From Streptomyces sp. SCUT-3 (GTDB taxonomy: Bacteria; Actinomycetota; Actinomycetes; Streptomycetales; Streptomycetaceae): 64,000 nucleotides of DNA. Below, piece by piece: positions 25,301 through 33,283 of this stretch. The stretch lies in contig NZ_CP046907.1 of NCBI RefSeq assembly GCF_014083985.1, positions 248,001 to 312,000 on the forward strand. The letters are read 5' to 3'. Both the position numbers and the translations under genes were made by a program. The notes under the pieces are model-generated. The model was not told the DNA's origin, ran no database searches, and saw only the letters and a program-made list of their open reading frames with translations. Position 1 is the first letter of the stretch. The number at the start of each line of letters is the position of its first letter.

Positions 25301-25338
25301 GCAAAGATCGTGAAAGGTCACGATCGGCGAGCTTTGCT
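25301..25338. promoter_or_regulatory. Perfect inverted repeat upstream of the DHA2 exporter
   Basis: GATCGTGA (25306-25313) and TCACGATC (25318-25325) are an exact inverted repeat with a 4-nt spacer. They are flanked by GCAAAG (25301-25306) and CTTTGC (25333-25338), which also pair. The region is more AT-rich than its surroundings and lies 60-100 nt before the exporter ATG. It could be an operator or the terminator of the kinase gene; no regulator gene is adjacent. Confidence 0.5.
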
Positions 25339-25397
25339 CCTTTCCTCACTCTTTGCTCGCCCGAGGACGCCTGGTACGGCCCCGGTGGAGGTGGCGG

Positions 25398-27005
25398 ATG
25401 ACGAGACGCTGGCGGCCTCTGCTGATCCTGGGGACCGCACAGTTCCTGATGGTGCTGGACACCTCCGTGATGAACGTGTCGATCAGCCAACTGGTCGAGG
25501 ACTTCGACACCGAGGTGACCGCGATCCAGTCGGTCATCACCCTCTACACCCTGGTCATGGCGGCCTTCATGCTCACCGGCGGCAAGCTGGGGGACATGTT
25601 CGGGCGCCGCCGCGTCTTCGGTGTCGGGCTGGTCGTCTACGGCACGGGGTCCGCAATGACCGCGCTGGCCCCCACCCTGGGAGTGCTCACGCTCGGATGG
25701 TCGGTGACCGAGGGGCTCGGCGCGGCCCTGGTGCTCCCGGCCCTGGCGGCCCTGGTGGCCGGAACCTACCGCGGCCGGGACCGGTCCGTCGCCTACGGCG
25801 TCATCGGCGGGCTGGCCGGGGCGGGCATCGCACTGGGGCCGCTGATCGGCGGGTGGGTGACCACCTACCTGACCTGGCGGCTGGTCTTCGCCGCCGAGGT
25901 CGTCGTGGTCGTGGGCATCCTCGTCCTCCTGCGATGGGTCGAGGAACCCCCGCGGCCGGCGGGCCGGCCGCGGCTCGACACCGTCGGAGCGCTGCTGTCG
26001 GTCACGGGGCTGGCGCTCATCGTCCTGGGGGTCCTGCAGAGCAGCGCCTGGGGGTGGCTGGAGCCGCGCAACCCCCCGTTCACCGTCCTCGGCTTCTCCC
26101 CGACCCTGTTCGTCGTCTGCGCCGGCGGCATCCTCTTGAGGCTGTTCCACGACTGGGAGCGCCACCGGGAGGCCGAACAGCGGGACCCGTTGGTGCGCTT
26201 CTCCCTGTTCGGCATCCCGGCGCTGCGGTCCGGCCTGGCCATGCTGCTCGGCCAGAACCTCATCCTCCTGGGCCTGTTCTTCGTCATCCCCCTGTACCTG
26301 CAGGTCGTCCAGGGCTACACCGCGTTCCAGACCGGCCTGCAGTTGCTGCCGGCGTCGGTCACCATGTTCGCGACCGCCATGAGCGGCCCGCTCGTCGGGC
26401 GGGCCGTCGGCCCCCGGGCAGTGGTGCGCATCGCCTTGGGCGTGCTGCTCGGCTCCGTGCTGTGGCTGCTGGCCGGCATCGAGCCGAACATCGACACCGG
26501 ACAGTTCGCCGGGGCGATGGCGGCGATGGGAGTGGGTATGGGACTGCTCGCCTCACAACTGGGCAACATCGTGCAGTCCAGCGTCGGGGAGGCGGAGCGG
26601 AGCGAGGTGGGAGGGCTGCAGTACACCGCCCAGAACCTGGGCTCCTCCCTGGGTACCGCGCTCATCGGCGCCATCCTGATCGGCGCCCTGGTGAACGTGT
26701 TCACCGCCCGGATCACCGAGAACCCGCAGATCTCGGACCAGGTGCGCCGGCAGACCGGGGTCGCGATCGCCGGCGGCGTCAGCTTCGTCAGCACCGACCA
26801 CGTGCGCGAGGCCGCCGAACACTCCGGCCTCCCCCCGGCCGAGGCGGACGCCTACGTGGACGCCTACGCCCAGGCCCAGCTCCACAGTCTCAAGGCCGCC
26901 GTCCTGGCCGTCGGCGGGATCACCCTCGTCAGCTTCGCGTTCACCCGGCGGCTGCCCGTCGAGCCCCTGACCCCGCGAGTGCGTCCCGCAGCGGCGGAGC
27001 GCTGA
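25398..27005 (+). CDS. MFS transporter, DHA2 (drug:H+ antiporter, 14 TM) family
   Basis: This 535-residue exporter has about 14 hydrophobic segments. It contains LDTSVMNVSISQLVEDF after TM1 (family motif D1), GGKLGDMFGRRRVFGVG (motif A) and GGLAGAGIALGPLIGGWVTTY (motif C of antiporters). A loop of about 50 residues (NPQISDQVRRQTGVAIAGG) precedes the last segment, as in the EmrB/QacA branch. The ATG has GGAGGTGG just upstream. Export of drugs or metabolites is inferred from family; no substrate is evident. No TetR gene is next to it, but an inverted repeat lies upstream. Confidence 0.88.
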   Translation: MTRRWRPLLILGTAQFLMVLDTSVMNVSISQLVEDFDTEVTAIQSVITLYTLVMAAFMLTGGKLGDMFGRRRVFGVGLVVYGTGSAMTALAPTLGVLTLGWSVTEGLGAALVLPALAALVAGTYRGRDRSVAYGVIGGLAGAGIALGPLIGGWVTTYLTWRLVFAAEVVVVVGILVLLRWVEEPPRPAGRPRLDTVGALLSVTGLALIVLGVLQSSAWGWLEPRNPPFTVLGFSPTLFVVCAGGILLRLFHDWERHREAEQRDPLVRFSLFGIPALRSGLAMLLGQNLILLGLFFVIPLYLQVVQGYTAFQTGLQLLPASVTMFATAMSGPLVGRAVGPRAVVRIALGVLLGSVLWLLAGIEPNIDTGQFAGAMAAMGVGMGLLASQLGNIVQSSVGEAERSEVGGLQYTAQNLGSSLGTALIGAILIGALVNVFTARITENPQISDQVRRQTGVAIAGGVSFVSTDHVREAAEHSGLPPAEADAYVDAYAQAQLHSLKAAVLAVGGITLVSFAFTRRLPVEPLTPRVRPAAAER

Positions 27006-27234
27006 CTCACCCGCGGGAAAGACGGCGGTAAAGAGGAGCCGCGGCAACCCCGATCCCCGCCACGGGGAAGGAGGGCGCGCCGAAGGCGACCGAGCCGCAC
27101 GACAAGCCCGGTGCTCCCGGTGCTCCGGAAGGACAGCCGGCCTGCCTTCCCCGGACGCGGGCAAGCCCGGCGCCCCGGGCCCACAGGCCCCCCGGGGCTG
27201 CGGCCCCCGGGGAACACCGCGGTCGGCGCCGCCC

Positions 27235-27240
27235 TAGGCT
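27235..27240 (+). promoter_or_regulatory. -10 box of the sirtuin gene
   Basis: TAGGCT ends 6 nt before the ATG at 27247 and matches the actinomycete -10 pattern. Transcription would begin at or next to the start codon, giving a leaderless mRNA. No good -35 box is seen. Confidence 0.5.
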
Positions 27241-27246
27241 GGTCGC

Positions 27247-28002
27247 ATGGACGACGCTTCCACCGGCGGGAACGACGGCTCGCTGCCGCTGATCGCGGTG
27301 CTCACCGGGGCCGGGATCAGCACCGACTCGGGGATCCCGGACTACCGCGGCCCGCAGGGCGTGTGGCGGAGGAACCCGGAGGCCGAGCGCCTGGTCACCT
27401 ACCAGGACTACATGGCCGATCCCGAGGTCCGGCGCGCCTCGTGGCTGGCGCGCCGCGACAATCCGGTCTGGCACGCCGAGCCCAACGCCGCACACCGGGC
27501 CCTCGCCGACCTGGAGCGGTCCGGGGTCCCGGTGAGGATCATCACCCAGAACGTGGACGGCCTGCACCAGAAGGCCGGCTCCGACCCCCGCAAGGTCCTC
27601 GAGCTGCACGGCACGCTGTTCGCCGTGGTCTGCACCTCCTGCGGTGCCCGCAGCACCATGCGCGAGGCGCTGGACCGGGTGGGGGCCGGGGAGCCCGACC
27701 CGGCGTGCCGGGCCTGCGGCGGCGTCCTGAAGTCGGCGACGGTGATGTTCGGGCAGGCCCTGGACGGCGAGGTGCTGCGGACCGCGGCGCACGTCGCGCA
27801 GGTCTGCGACTGGTTCCTGGCCGTCGGCAGCTCGCTGCAGGTCGAGCCGGCCGCGTCGCTGTGCCGGGTCGCGGCGGAGGCGGGCGCGAGGCTGGTGGTG
27901 GTCAACGCCGAGCCCACCCCCTACGACGACCTGGCGGCCGAGGTGGTCCGCGAGCCCATCGGCACGGCCCTGCCGGCCCTGCTGGAGCGCATCGCCGGTT
28001 GA
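27247..28002 (+). CDS. cobB: NAD-dependent protein deacylase, SIR2 family
   Basis: This sirtuin of 251 residues removes acyl groups from lysine using NAD. Motifs in order are AVLTGAGISTDSGIPDYRGP (NAD loop), ITQNVDGLHQKAG, LELHGTLF with the catalytic His, and a zinc site of two Cys pairs (CTSC and CRAC). GSSLQVEPAASL and VVVNAEPTPYD follow. The usual zinc-binding and catalytic residues are all present. It starts at an ATG 6 nt after a -10 box, with no ribosome binding site. In actinomycetes such enzymes deacetylate acyl-CoA synthetases; the target here is unknown. It is upstream of uppP, not obviously in one operon. Confidence 0.92.
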   Translation: MDDASTGGNDGSLPLIAVLTGAGISTDSGIPDYRGPQGVWRRNPEAERLVTYQDYMADPEVRRASWLARRDNPVWHAEPNAAHRALADLERSGVPVRIITQNVDGLHQKAGSDPRKVLELHGTLFAVVCTSCGARSTMREALDRVGAGEPDPACRACGGVLKSATVMFGQALDGEVLRTAAHVAQVCDWFLAVGSSLQVEPAASLCRVAAEAGARLVVVNAEPTPYDDLAAEVVREPIGTALPALLERIAG

Positions 28003-28187
28003 ACGGCGCCTCCGCGGGCCGGGACACGGCGGTGCCCTCCGGGACCTTCCGGGTGAACACGGGGCAACAACGCCGCATACGGAGCATGTACGGACCACCC
28101 GCGCGGAGGAGCCCGCCGGCGAAGGCCATAGAGTGCAATCCCTGCGATGCCCGCTCCACGATCTCTTAAGGACATGTGCACCCGGCC

Positions 28188-29063
28188 ATGAGTTGGTTTG
28201 AGTCGTTCATTCTCGGACTGGTCCAGGGACTGACCGAGTTCCTCCCGATCTCCTCCAGCGCGCACCTGCGGCTGACCGCGTCGTTCGCCGGGTGGTCGGA
28301 TCCCGGGGCGGCCTTCACCGCCATCACCCAGATCGGCACCGAGGCGGCCGTGCTGATCTACTTCCGCCGGGACATCGGGCGGATCGTGCTCGCCTGGTTC
28401 CGTTCCCTGCGCGACCGGGAGATGCGCCGCGACCCGGACGCGCGCATGGGCTGGCTGGTGATCGTCGGCAGCATCCCGATCGGCGTGCTGGGGCTCGCCT
28501 TCCAGGACACCATCGAGGGCCCGTTCCGCGACCTGCGGCTGATCGCCACCACGCTGATCGTGCTGGGCCTGGTGCTGGGCTACGCCGACTACCGCGCGGC
28601 CCAGCAGGAGAAGGGCGGGCGGCACCGGGCGGTCGTGGAGCGCAAGGAGCTGCACCACCTGAGCGTCAAGGACGGCCTGATATACGGCATGTGCCAGGCG
28701 ATGGCGCTGATCCCGGGCGTCTCCCGCTCCGGCGCGACGATCAGCGGCGGCCTGTTCATGAACTACAGCCGCGCGTCCGCGGCCCGCTACTCCTTCCTGC
28801 TGGCGATCCCGGCCGTGCTGGCCTCGGGCGTCTTCGAGCTCAAGGACGTGGTCGAGCACCCGCACATCGACTGGGGGCCGGTGCTGCTGGCGACCGCGGT
28901 CGCGTTCGGCGTCGGCTACGCGGTCATCGCCTGGTTCATGAAGTTCATCACCACCAAGAGCTTCATGCCGTTCGTCATATACCGCGTGCTGCTCGGCATA
29001 GTGGTGTTCGTCCTGGTCGGGCTGGGCGTGCTGGACGCGGAGGCGGGCGCGACGGTGGGGTAG
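28188..29063 (+). CDS. uppP: Undecaprenyl-diphosphate phosphatase
   Basis: UppP (BacA) converts undecaprenyl diphosphate to the monophosphate carrier used for peptidoglycan and gives bacitracin resistance. This 291-residue protein has eight hydrophobic segments. The two conserved active-site regions are complete: GLTEFLPISSSAHLRL near residue 15-30 and LIPGVSRSGATISGGL near 180-195. The chosen ATG at 28188 has AAGGA 15 nt upstream; an in-frame GTG at 28176 lies only 3 nt after it, so the true start is uncertain. A perfect 17-bp hairpin follows the stop. Confidence 0.93.
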   Translation: MSWFESFILGLVQGLTEFLPISSSAHLRLTASFAGWSDPGAAFTAITQIGTEAAVLIYFRRDIGRIVLAWFRSLRDREMRRDPDARMGWLVIVGSIPIGVLGLAFQDTIEGPFRDLRLIATTLIVLGLVLGYADYRAAQQEKGGRHRAVVERKELHHLSVKDGLIYGMCQAMALIPGVSRSGATISGGLFMNYSRASAARYSFLLAIPAVLASGVFELKDVVEHPHIDWGPVLLATAVAFGVGYAVIAWFMKFITTKSFMPFVIYRVLLGIVVFVLVGLGVLDAEAGATVG

Positions 29064-29079
29064 CCGCGGCCCCCGTACG

Positions 29080-29123
29080 ACGGCGGTGCCCCCGGGTCCT
29101 CGACGGCCCGGGGGCACCGCCGT
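29080..29123. terminator. Strong 17-bp hairpin after uppP
   Basis: ACGGCGGTGCCCCCGGG (29080-29096) is an exact inverted repeat of 29107-29123, with a 10-nt loop. It lies between the ends of uppP and the convergent amidase gene. It lacks a U tract but is the strongest hairpin seen in the window. A bidirectional terminator is inferred. Confidence 0.8.
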
Positions 29124-29159
29124 TCCGCGGCCCGGCGGCGGGCCGGTCGCGGCGGCGGG

Positions 29160-30161
29160 TCAGGCCCAGTACAGGCCGCGGGCGCGGCGGGTGTCGATGA
29201 CGGCGGCGGCGGTGTCGTCCGGGGCGGCCGGGAAGTACGCGACCTCGAACTGCAGCTTCTCCGCCGCCCTGATGGACCCCTTGCCGGGGAAGTCCAGGAA
29301 GGACTTGCCGCCGCTCGTGCCGCGCTCGACGATGCCGCCGGTCCAGCGGCTGCCGTCCGCGCGCAGGTGGAAGAAGCGGCCCTGCACCGTACCGCCCGCC
29401 GGGGCCGTCAGGGTGAGCTGCACCAGCACGTCGTAGACCGTCGCGCCGGTCAGCAGGGTGGTCCTCTCCACGGGCAGGGTGGTCCACCCGCCCGGGGCCA
29501 GCTTGCGGTTGTCGGCGTCGTACAGGCCGATCGTCTTCGGCACGGGGTCCTCCTCGGCGTCGGGGGGGCCGTCCAGGCGGTCGCCGATCCGGGTGCGCAT
29601 GGACGACATGGTGAAGCCCTTGGGGTCGACCTTGCCGGGCTGCCACTCCAGGTGGCCGATCACCGACCGCTCGGACCAGCCGTGGGCGCGGCAGACCGCG
29701 GCGGAGGCCTTCTCGATCGCCTCCAGTTGCGCGGCGGGCCACGGGTCCCTGCCGTCCCCGAGGTTGACGCACTCGAAGCCGTAGAACCGGGCGTTGCCGT
29801 CGGTGTTGGCCTCATTGTCCGCGGGCAGGGTGGCGGCCTCGTTGATCACGGCGCGCAGCACGTCGTCGTCGCCCAGGCCGGCGTGGTTGGCCCGCCCGTT
29901 GCCGACCAGGTACACCGTGCCGTCCTTGGCGATGACGCCGTGGCACAGCGGGCCGGGCAGCGAGCTGTGCCCCTCGTAGCACAGGCGCACGGAGGCGTCG
30001 GTGCCCTCGGTGACGGTGTGGTGGATCATCACCCCGTGCACCGGGCCCCACGCGCCCTTGCTGTTGCGGTTGTTGGTCCGCCAGGAGCGGTACTCGACGA
30101 CCTTCAGGCCCTCGGCGCGCAGCGCCGCGACCAGCCGGTCGGCCGACAGTGGAGTGGCCAT
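29160..30161 (-). CDS. Peptidoglycan recognition / N-acetylmuramoyl-L-alanine amidase protein
   Basis: This 333-residue protein has an amidase_2/PGRP domain at about 20-200. Zinc ligands are visible as VMIHHTVTEG (first His) and VIGHLEWQPGKVDP (second His and the third-ligand Asp). CHGVIAKDGTVYLVGNGRANHAG and FYGFECVNLGDG match the substrate groove. The C-terminal 130 residues form a beta-rich domain (TIGLYDADNRKLAPGGWTTL), probably cell-wall or ligand binding. No signal peptide is seen, so it may be phage-derived or exported another way. GGAGG precedes the ATG at 30161. Confidence 0.85.
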   Translation of the reverse strand: MATPLSADRLVAALRAEGLKVVEYRSWRTNNRNSKGAWGPVHGVMIHHTVTEGTDASVRLCYEGHSSLPGPLCHGVIAKDGTVYLVGNGRANHAGLGDDDVLRAVINEAATLPADNEANTDGNARFYGFECVNLGDGRDPWPAAQLEAIEKASAAVCRAHGWSERSVIGHLEWQPGKVDPKGFTMSSMRTRIGDRLDGPPDAEEDPVPKTIGLYDADNRKLAPGGWTTLPVERTTLLTGATVYDVLVQLTLTAPAGGTVQGRFFHLRADGSRWTGGIVERGTSGGKSFLDFPGKGSIRAAEKLQFEVAYFPAAPDDTAAAVIDTRRARGLYWA

Positions 30162-30241
30162 CACGCCTCCCGGGGCCGTCGGCGGGCGCGGACGCCGCGC
30201 GGCGGTCCGCCCGGTGACGGGTTCGAGGTGTTCGCTGTCAT
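30161..30241 (-). CDS. Possible 26-residue upstream ORF coupled to the amidase gene
   Basis: A frame from the ATG at 30241, with GGAGG 7 nt upstream, encodes 26 residues (starting MTANTSNPSPGG, ending RRRPREA). It stops with a TGA whose last base is the first base of the amidase ATG (TGATG). The good ribosome binding site and stop-start overlap suggest a translated coupling peptide. Its composition is low in complexity, so coding could be chance. Confidence 0.35.
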   Translation of the reverse strand: MTANTSNPSPGGPPRGVRARRRPREA

Positions 30242-30580
30242 CGCCAGGCCTCCGTGGGGTCGAGGCCGCGCTCTCGGTGGCGCCGCCGGTCGGAGTCGGG
30301 ATCACAGGGATCCTTCCCGCATTCGGAGCCTTTCGATCCGCCTCGCCGGAAGTTCCCCGCCGGCGCCGGGGCCGGTGCCGGGGCCGCCGCGCGGGGCGCG
30401 TGCGCCGCGGCGCACCCGCGGCGGCGGGGCGACCCTCCGACGGCCGGTCACGTGGCGGCCCGGGCCGCCTTCCCGACCCGCCGTCGGGCGGCCGTCCTCC
30501 GTCGCCGGGGCACGGAGCGTCCCGCTCCACGGTGTTCGGGGAGCGGGCCGCCGACGGTACCGTGACGGGCGGTGCCGCCG
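30242..30580. other. Intergenic region without a recognised gene
   Basis: These 339 nt lie between the amidase leader and the thiolase remnant. The only frame of note is a low-complexity plus-strand one (30254-30565), rich in Arg and Ala, which I treat as a shadow. The stretch probably includes DNA left when the thiolase gene lost its 3' end. No repeat or operator was identified. Confidence 0.5.
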
Positions 30581-31135
30581 TCAGCCGAGCAGCCGGCCGC
30601 CCGAGGCCCCCCAGGGGGTGGCCGAGCGCGATGGCGCCGCGGGTGTTGACGGTCCCCGGGCCGATGCCCCACGCGTCCACGCAGGCCAGGGACTGGACGG
30701 CGAACGCCTCGTTCGGCTCGACCGCGGACACTCCGCGGCCCGCGATGCGTGCGACGGGGTCCAGTCCGATGCGGTCGGCCGCGTCCGCGGTGCCGAGGAG
30801 CAGGGCCGACGCTCCGTCACTCAGGGGTGAGGCGTTGCCCGCGGTGATGGTCCCGTCCGGGCGGAACGACGGCTTGAGCGCCGCCGATTCGGCCTCGTCG
30901 GTGCCGGGGCGGACGGTCTCGTCGCGGGTGAGTTCTGCGGCCGGGACGACCAGGTCGTCGTAGAACCCGTCGTCCCGGGCCGCTGCCCGATCCCGGCCGG
31001 GTCGAGGCCGGGGGTCTTGGACAGCACGCCGGTCAGGGCGGTGGCGGCCAGGTCGTCGGGGCGGACGCCGGCCGGCGCGCCGTTGAAGCGGCCGAACGGC
31101 GTCCGGGACGCCGCGTAGAGGTAGGCGCCGGTCAC
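30581..31135 (-). pseudogene. Degenerate thiolase (acetyl-CoA C-acyltransferase) remnant
   Basis: The GTG at 31135 overlaps the hydroxylase stop as GTGA, and translation gives a normal thiolase start (GAYLYAASRTPFGRFNG). After GLDPAGI about 180 residues are missing, including the nucleophilic Cys. The sequence resumes in another frame at AAARDDGFYDDLVVPAAELT. It continues through GNASPLSDGASALLLG, but a second block is lost before PNEAFAVQSLACVDAWGIG. A shift in the run near GHPLG leads to ASGGRLLG and a stop, so the catalytic C-terminal Cys is also gone. This is a genuinely decayed gene of the PcaF/acetyl-CoA acetyltransferase type, last in the gentisate operon. Confidence 0.82.
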
Positions 31136-32514
31136 TGTGCAAGACCTCCGGCGAGCGCCGCGGCGCCCGCGCCGGCGCCGTCCTTCTCCGCGGCGTCCTC
31201 CTCCGCGCCGTCCTCGATCGCGGCCGAGGCGAGCGGGACGGGGGTGAACATGGGGGGCTCCTCGTCCGGGGTGAGCGCGGTGGGGCCGTACACCCAGTCG
31301 GTGAAGTGGTAGTCGTAGGTGTCCCGCGCCCGCATGATCGCGTTGCGCTGCAGCCGCTCGACCCCGCCGAGGTGCCACAGCTCGCCCCAGGCGCGCCCGG
31401 TCGTCAGGATCCGCCGGCAGTGCTCGACGCGGACCGCCTCGTAGGCGGCCAGGGCGGCGTCCCAGTCCGGCCGGACGTCGCCGTCGGCGGCGGTGGCGGT
31501 GGCGGTGGCGATGGGGGTGGCGGCGTGGCGGGCGTAGTGCTTGGCGAGCACCCAGCCGTCCTCGATCGCCATGATCGCGCCCTGCGCCATGTACTGCAGC
31601 GGCGGGTGGGCGGCGTCGCCGAGGAGGGCGATGCGCCCGTGCACCCAGGTCTCGATCGGGTCGCGGTCGAGCATCTGCCACCAGCGGTCCCGCCACATCA
31701 GCGGGATGCCCTTGCGCACGGTGTCGCAGGTGCCGGCGAAGGCCGCGTCGAGCTCGTCGGGCGTGCCCCAGTCCTCCTGGCCGGCCAGGGCCTTCGGGGA
31801 CTCGAACACGGCGACCTGGTTGAACATCTCGCCGCCGCGCAGCGCGTACTGGACGAAGTGGCAGCGGGGGCCGACGTGGACGGTGACGTCCTTCTCCGCG
31901 ACGCCGTTCTCCCGCACCTGCTCGATCGGGACGGCGGCCCGGTAGGCGACGTAGTCGGAGCTGACCACCTCGTCGCCGACCAGCTTGCGCCTCGCCACGG
32001 AGTGGAGTCCGTCGGCGGCGACGACCAGCGGCGCCTCCTCGGTCCGGCCGTCCTCGAGGCGGACCCGGGCCCCGGTCCCGGTGTTCTCGTAGTCGACGAC
32101 CTTCCGGTCGGTCAGCAGCTCCACGTCGGCCCTGCGGCAGGCGCGCAGGAAGATGCCGTGCAGGTCGCTGCGGTGGATGACCATGTAGGGGAAGCCGTAG
32201 CGCCGCTCCAGGTCCCGCAGGTCGAGCCGGGTCAGCTCGCGGGAGTCGACCGCGTCGCGCATGACGATGTTCTCGGGGAGCACGCCCAGGCTCTTCGCCT
32301 CGTCGAGCAGGCCGTACTCGTCGAGGATGCGGGTGCAGTTGGGGGCGATCTGGATGCCCGCGCCGACCTCCCCGAACTCCTTGGCCCGCTCGAGGACGCG
32401 CACGCGCAGCCCCTCCCGGGCGAGGGCGAAGGCGGTGCTGAGGCCACCGATGCCGCCCCCGACGACGATCACGTCGGGCTTGCCGCCGGTGGAGGGTTCT
32501 GCAGGGTTCATCAT
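31132..32514 (-). CDS. 3-hydroxybenzoate 6-hydroxylase (FAD monooxygenase)
   Basis: This 460-residue class A flavoprotein is predicted to turn 3-hydroxybenzoate into gentisate with NADH and oxygen. The FAD loop is VIVVGGGIGGLSTAFALARE at 14-33. The second nucleotide motif is in APLVVAADGLHSVAR, and the FAD ribityl motif is IALLGDAAHPPLQYMAQGA around residue 300. The C-terminal 40 residues are an Ala/Glu-rich tail. Specificity is inferred from the gene order: gentisate dioxygenase, fumarylpyruvate hydrolase and maleylpyruvate isomerase are directly upstream. Salicylate or a substituted hydroxybenzoate remains possible. It starts 61 nt after the isomerase stop. Confidence 0.85.
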   Translation of the reverse strand: MMNPAEPSTGGKPDVIVVGGGIGGLSTAFALAREGLRVRVLERAKEFGEVGAGIQIAPNCTRILDEYGLLDEAKSLGVLPENIVMRDAVDSRELTRLDLRDLERRYGFPYMVIHRSDLHGIFLRACRRADVELLTDRKVVDYENTGTGARVRLEDGRTEEAPLVVAADGLHSVARRKLVGDEVVSSDYVAYRAAVPIEQVRENGVAEKDVTVHVGPRCHFVQYALRGGEMFNQVAVFESPKALAGQEDWGTPDELDAAFAGTCDTVRKGIPLMWRDRWWQMLDRDPIETWVHGRIALLGDAAHPPLQYMAQGAIMAIEDGWVLAKHYARHAATPIATATATAADGDVRPDWDAALAAYEAVRVEHCRRILTTGRAWGELWHLGGVERLQRNAIMRARDTYDYHFTDWVYGPTALTPDEEPPMFTPVPLASAAIEDGAEEDAAEKDGAGAGAAALAGGLAQ

Positions 32515-32575
32515 CTCTTCCTCGGGAGTAGCAGGAGCCGCGGGGAGGGGTTGCGGGGGTCGCCGCGGGCGGGTG

Positions 32576-33283
32576 TCAGAGCCAGGCGGCCAGGGCCGGG
32601 GCGGGTCCGCCGTCGGGGGCGGTGGGGCCGCCGTCCCGTCCGGTGAGGTAGGCGGTGATCCTGTGGAGTTCCCCGGCGAGCGCGACCGGGTCCCCCTCGC
32701 CGGGGAGCTCCCAGCGGTCGCCGGTGTCCGTCGCCTCCAGGGTGAGGGCGGGGCCGGGGGCGGCGCCGCGCTTGCCGACGACGTCGTCGCACAGGGCGGC
32801 GAGGAAGTCTGCGGGCAGGTCGGCGAAGGACGGGCCGGCCGCCAGGTCGACCGCGTGCACGCACACCTCGCGCGAGCGCATCCACGGCAGTTCGGTCGCG
32901 GGCACGGTCCGGCCCTGCGCCGTCACGACGGACGACTTCCACTGCTCGTCGCCGAGCGCGGCCATCCCCTCCTCGAGGGCGTCCGCGGAGCGGCGCAGCC
33001 AGGCCGTCAGTTCGGCGGCCGGCATGCGGGCGCCGCACTCGATCCCGGCGGCGCGCTCCTCGGGGGAGGCGTACATCGGGGTCGGCTCGCCGGTGGCGGC
33101 CCAGTGGACGAGGTTGGACAGGGCGTCGGCGTTGGCCGCGACGTGGGCGACCACGTGCTTGCGGGTCCAGCCGGGCAGGGCGCTGGGGGCGTCCAGCCCG
33201 GCGTCGTCGAGGTCCGCCGCGCCGACGAGCAGGCCGGTGCCGAGCCGCGCCCAGCGGCGGGCGTCGTCGAAGGTCCGGGGCAT
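32576..33283 (-). CDS. Maleylpyruvate isomerase family (mycothiol-dependent type)
   Basis: This 235-residue protein has a DinB-like N-terminal metal domain (about 5-145) and a small C-terminal MDMPI domain. Metal ligands of the family are visible as His in RKHVVAHVAANADALS and as Glu and His in SREVCVHAVDLAAG. In Corynebacterium glutamicum the related enzyme uses mycothiol to isomerise maleylpyruvate to fumarylpyruvate; that role fits this operon. Its ATG shares one base with the TGA of the hydrolase (TGATG), so translation is coupled. The substrate is inferred from context, since the fold is shared by other mycothiol transferases. Confidence 0.85.
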   Translation of the reverse strand: MPRTFDDARRWARLGTGLLVGAADLDDAGLDAPSALPGWTRKHVVAHVAANADALSNLVHWAATGEPTPMYASPEERAAGIECGARMPAAELTAWLRRSADALEEGMAALGDEQWKSSVVTAQGRTVPATELPWMRSREVCVHAVDLAAGPSFADLPADFLAALCDDVVGKRGAAPGPALTLEATDTGDRWELPGEGDPVALAGELHRITAYLTGRDGGPTAPDGGPAPALAAWL

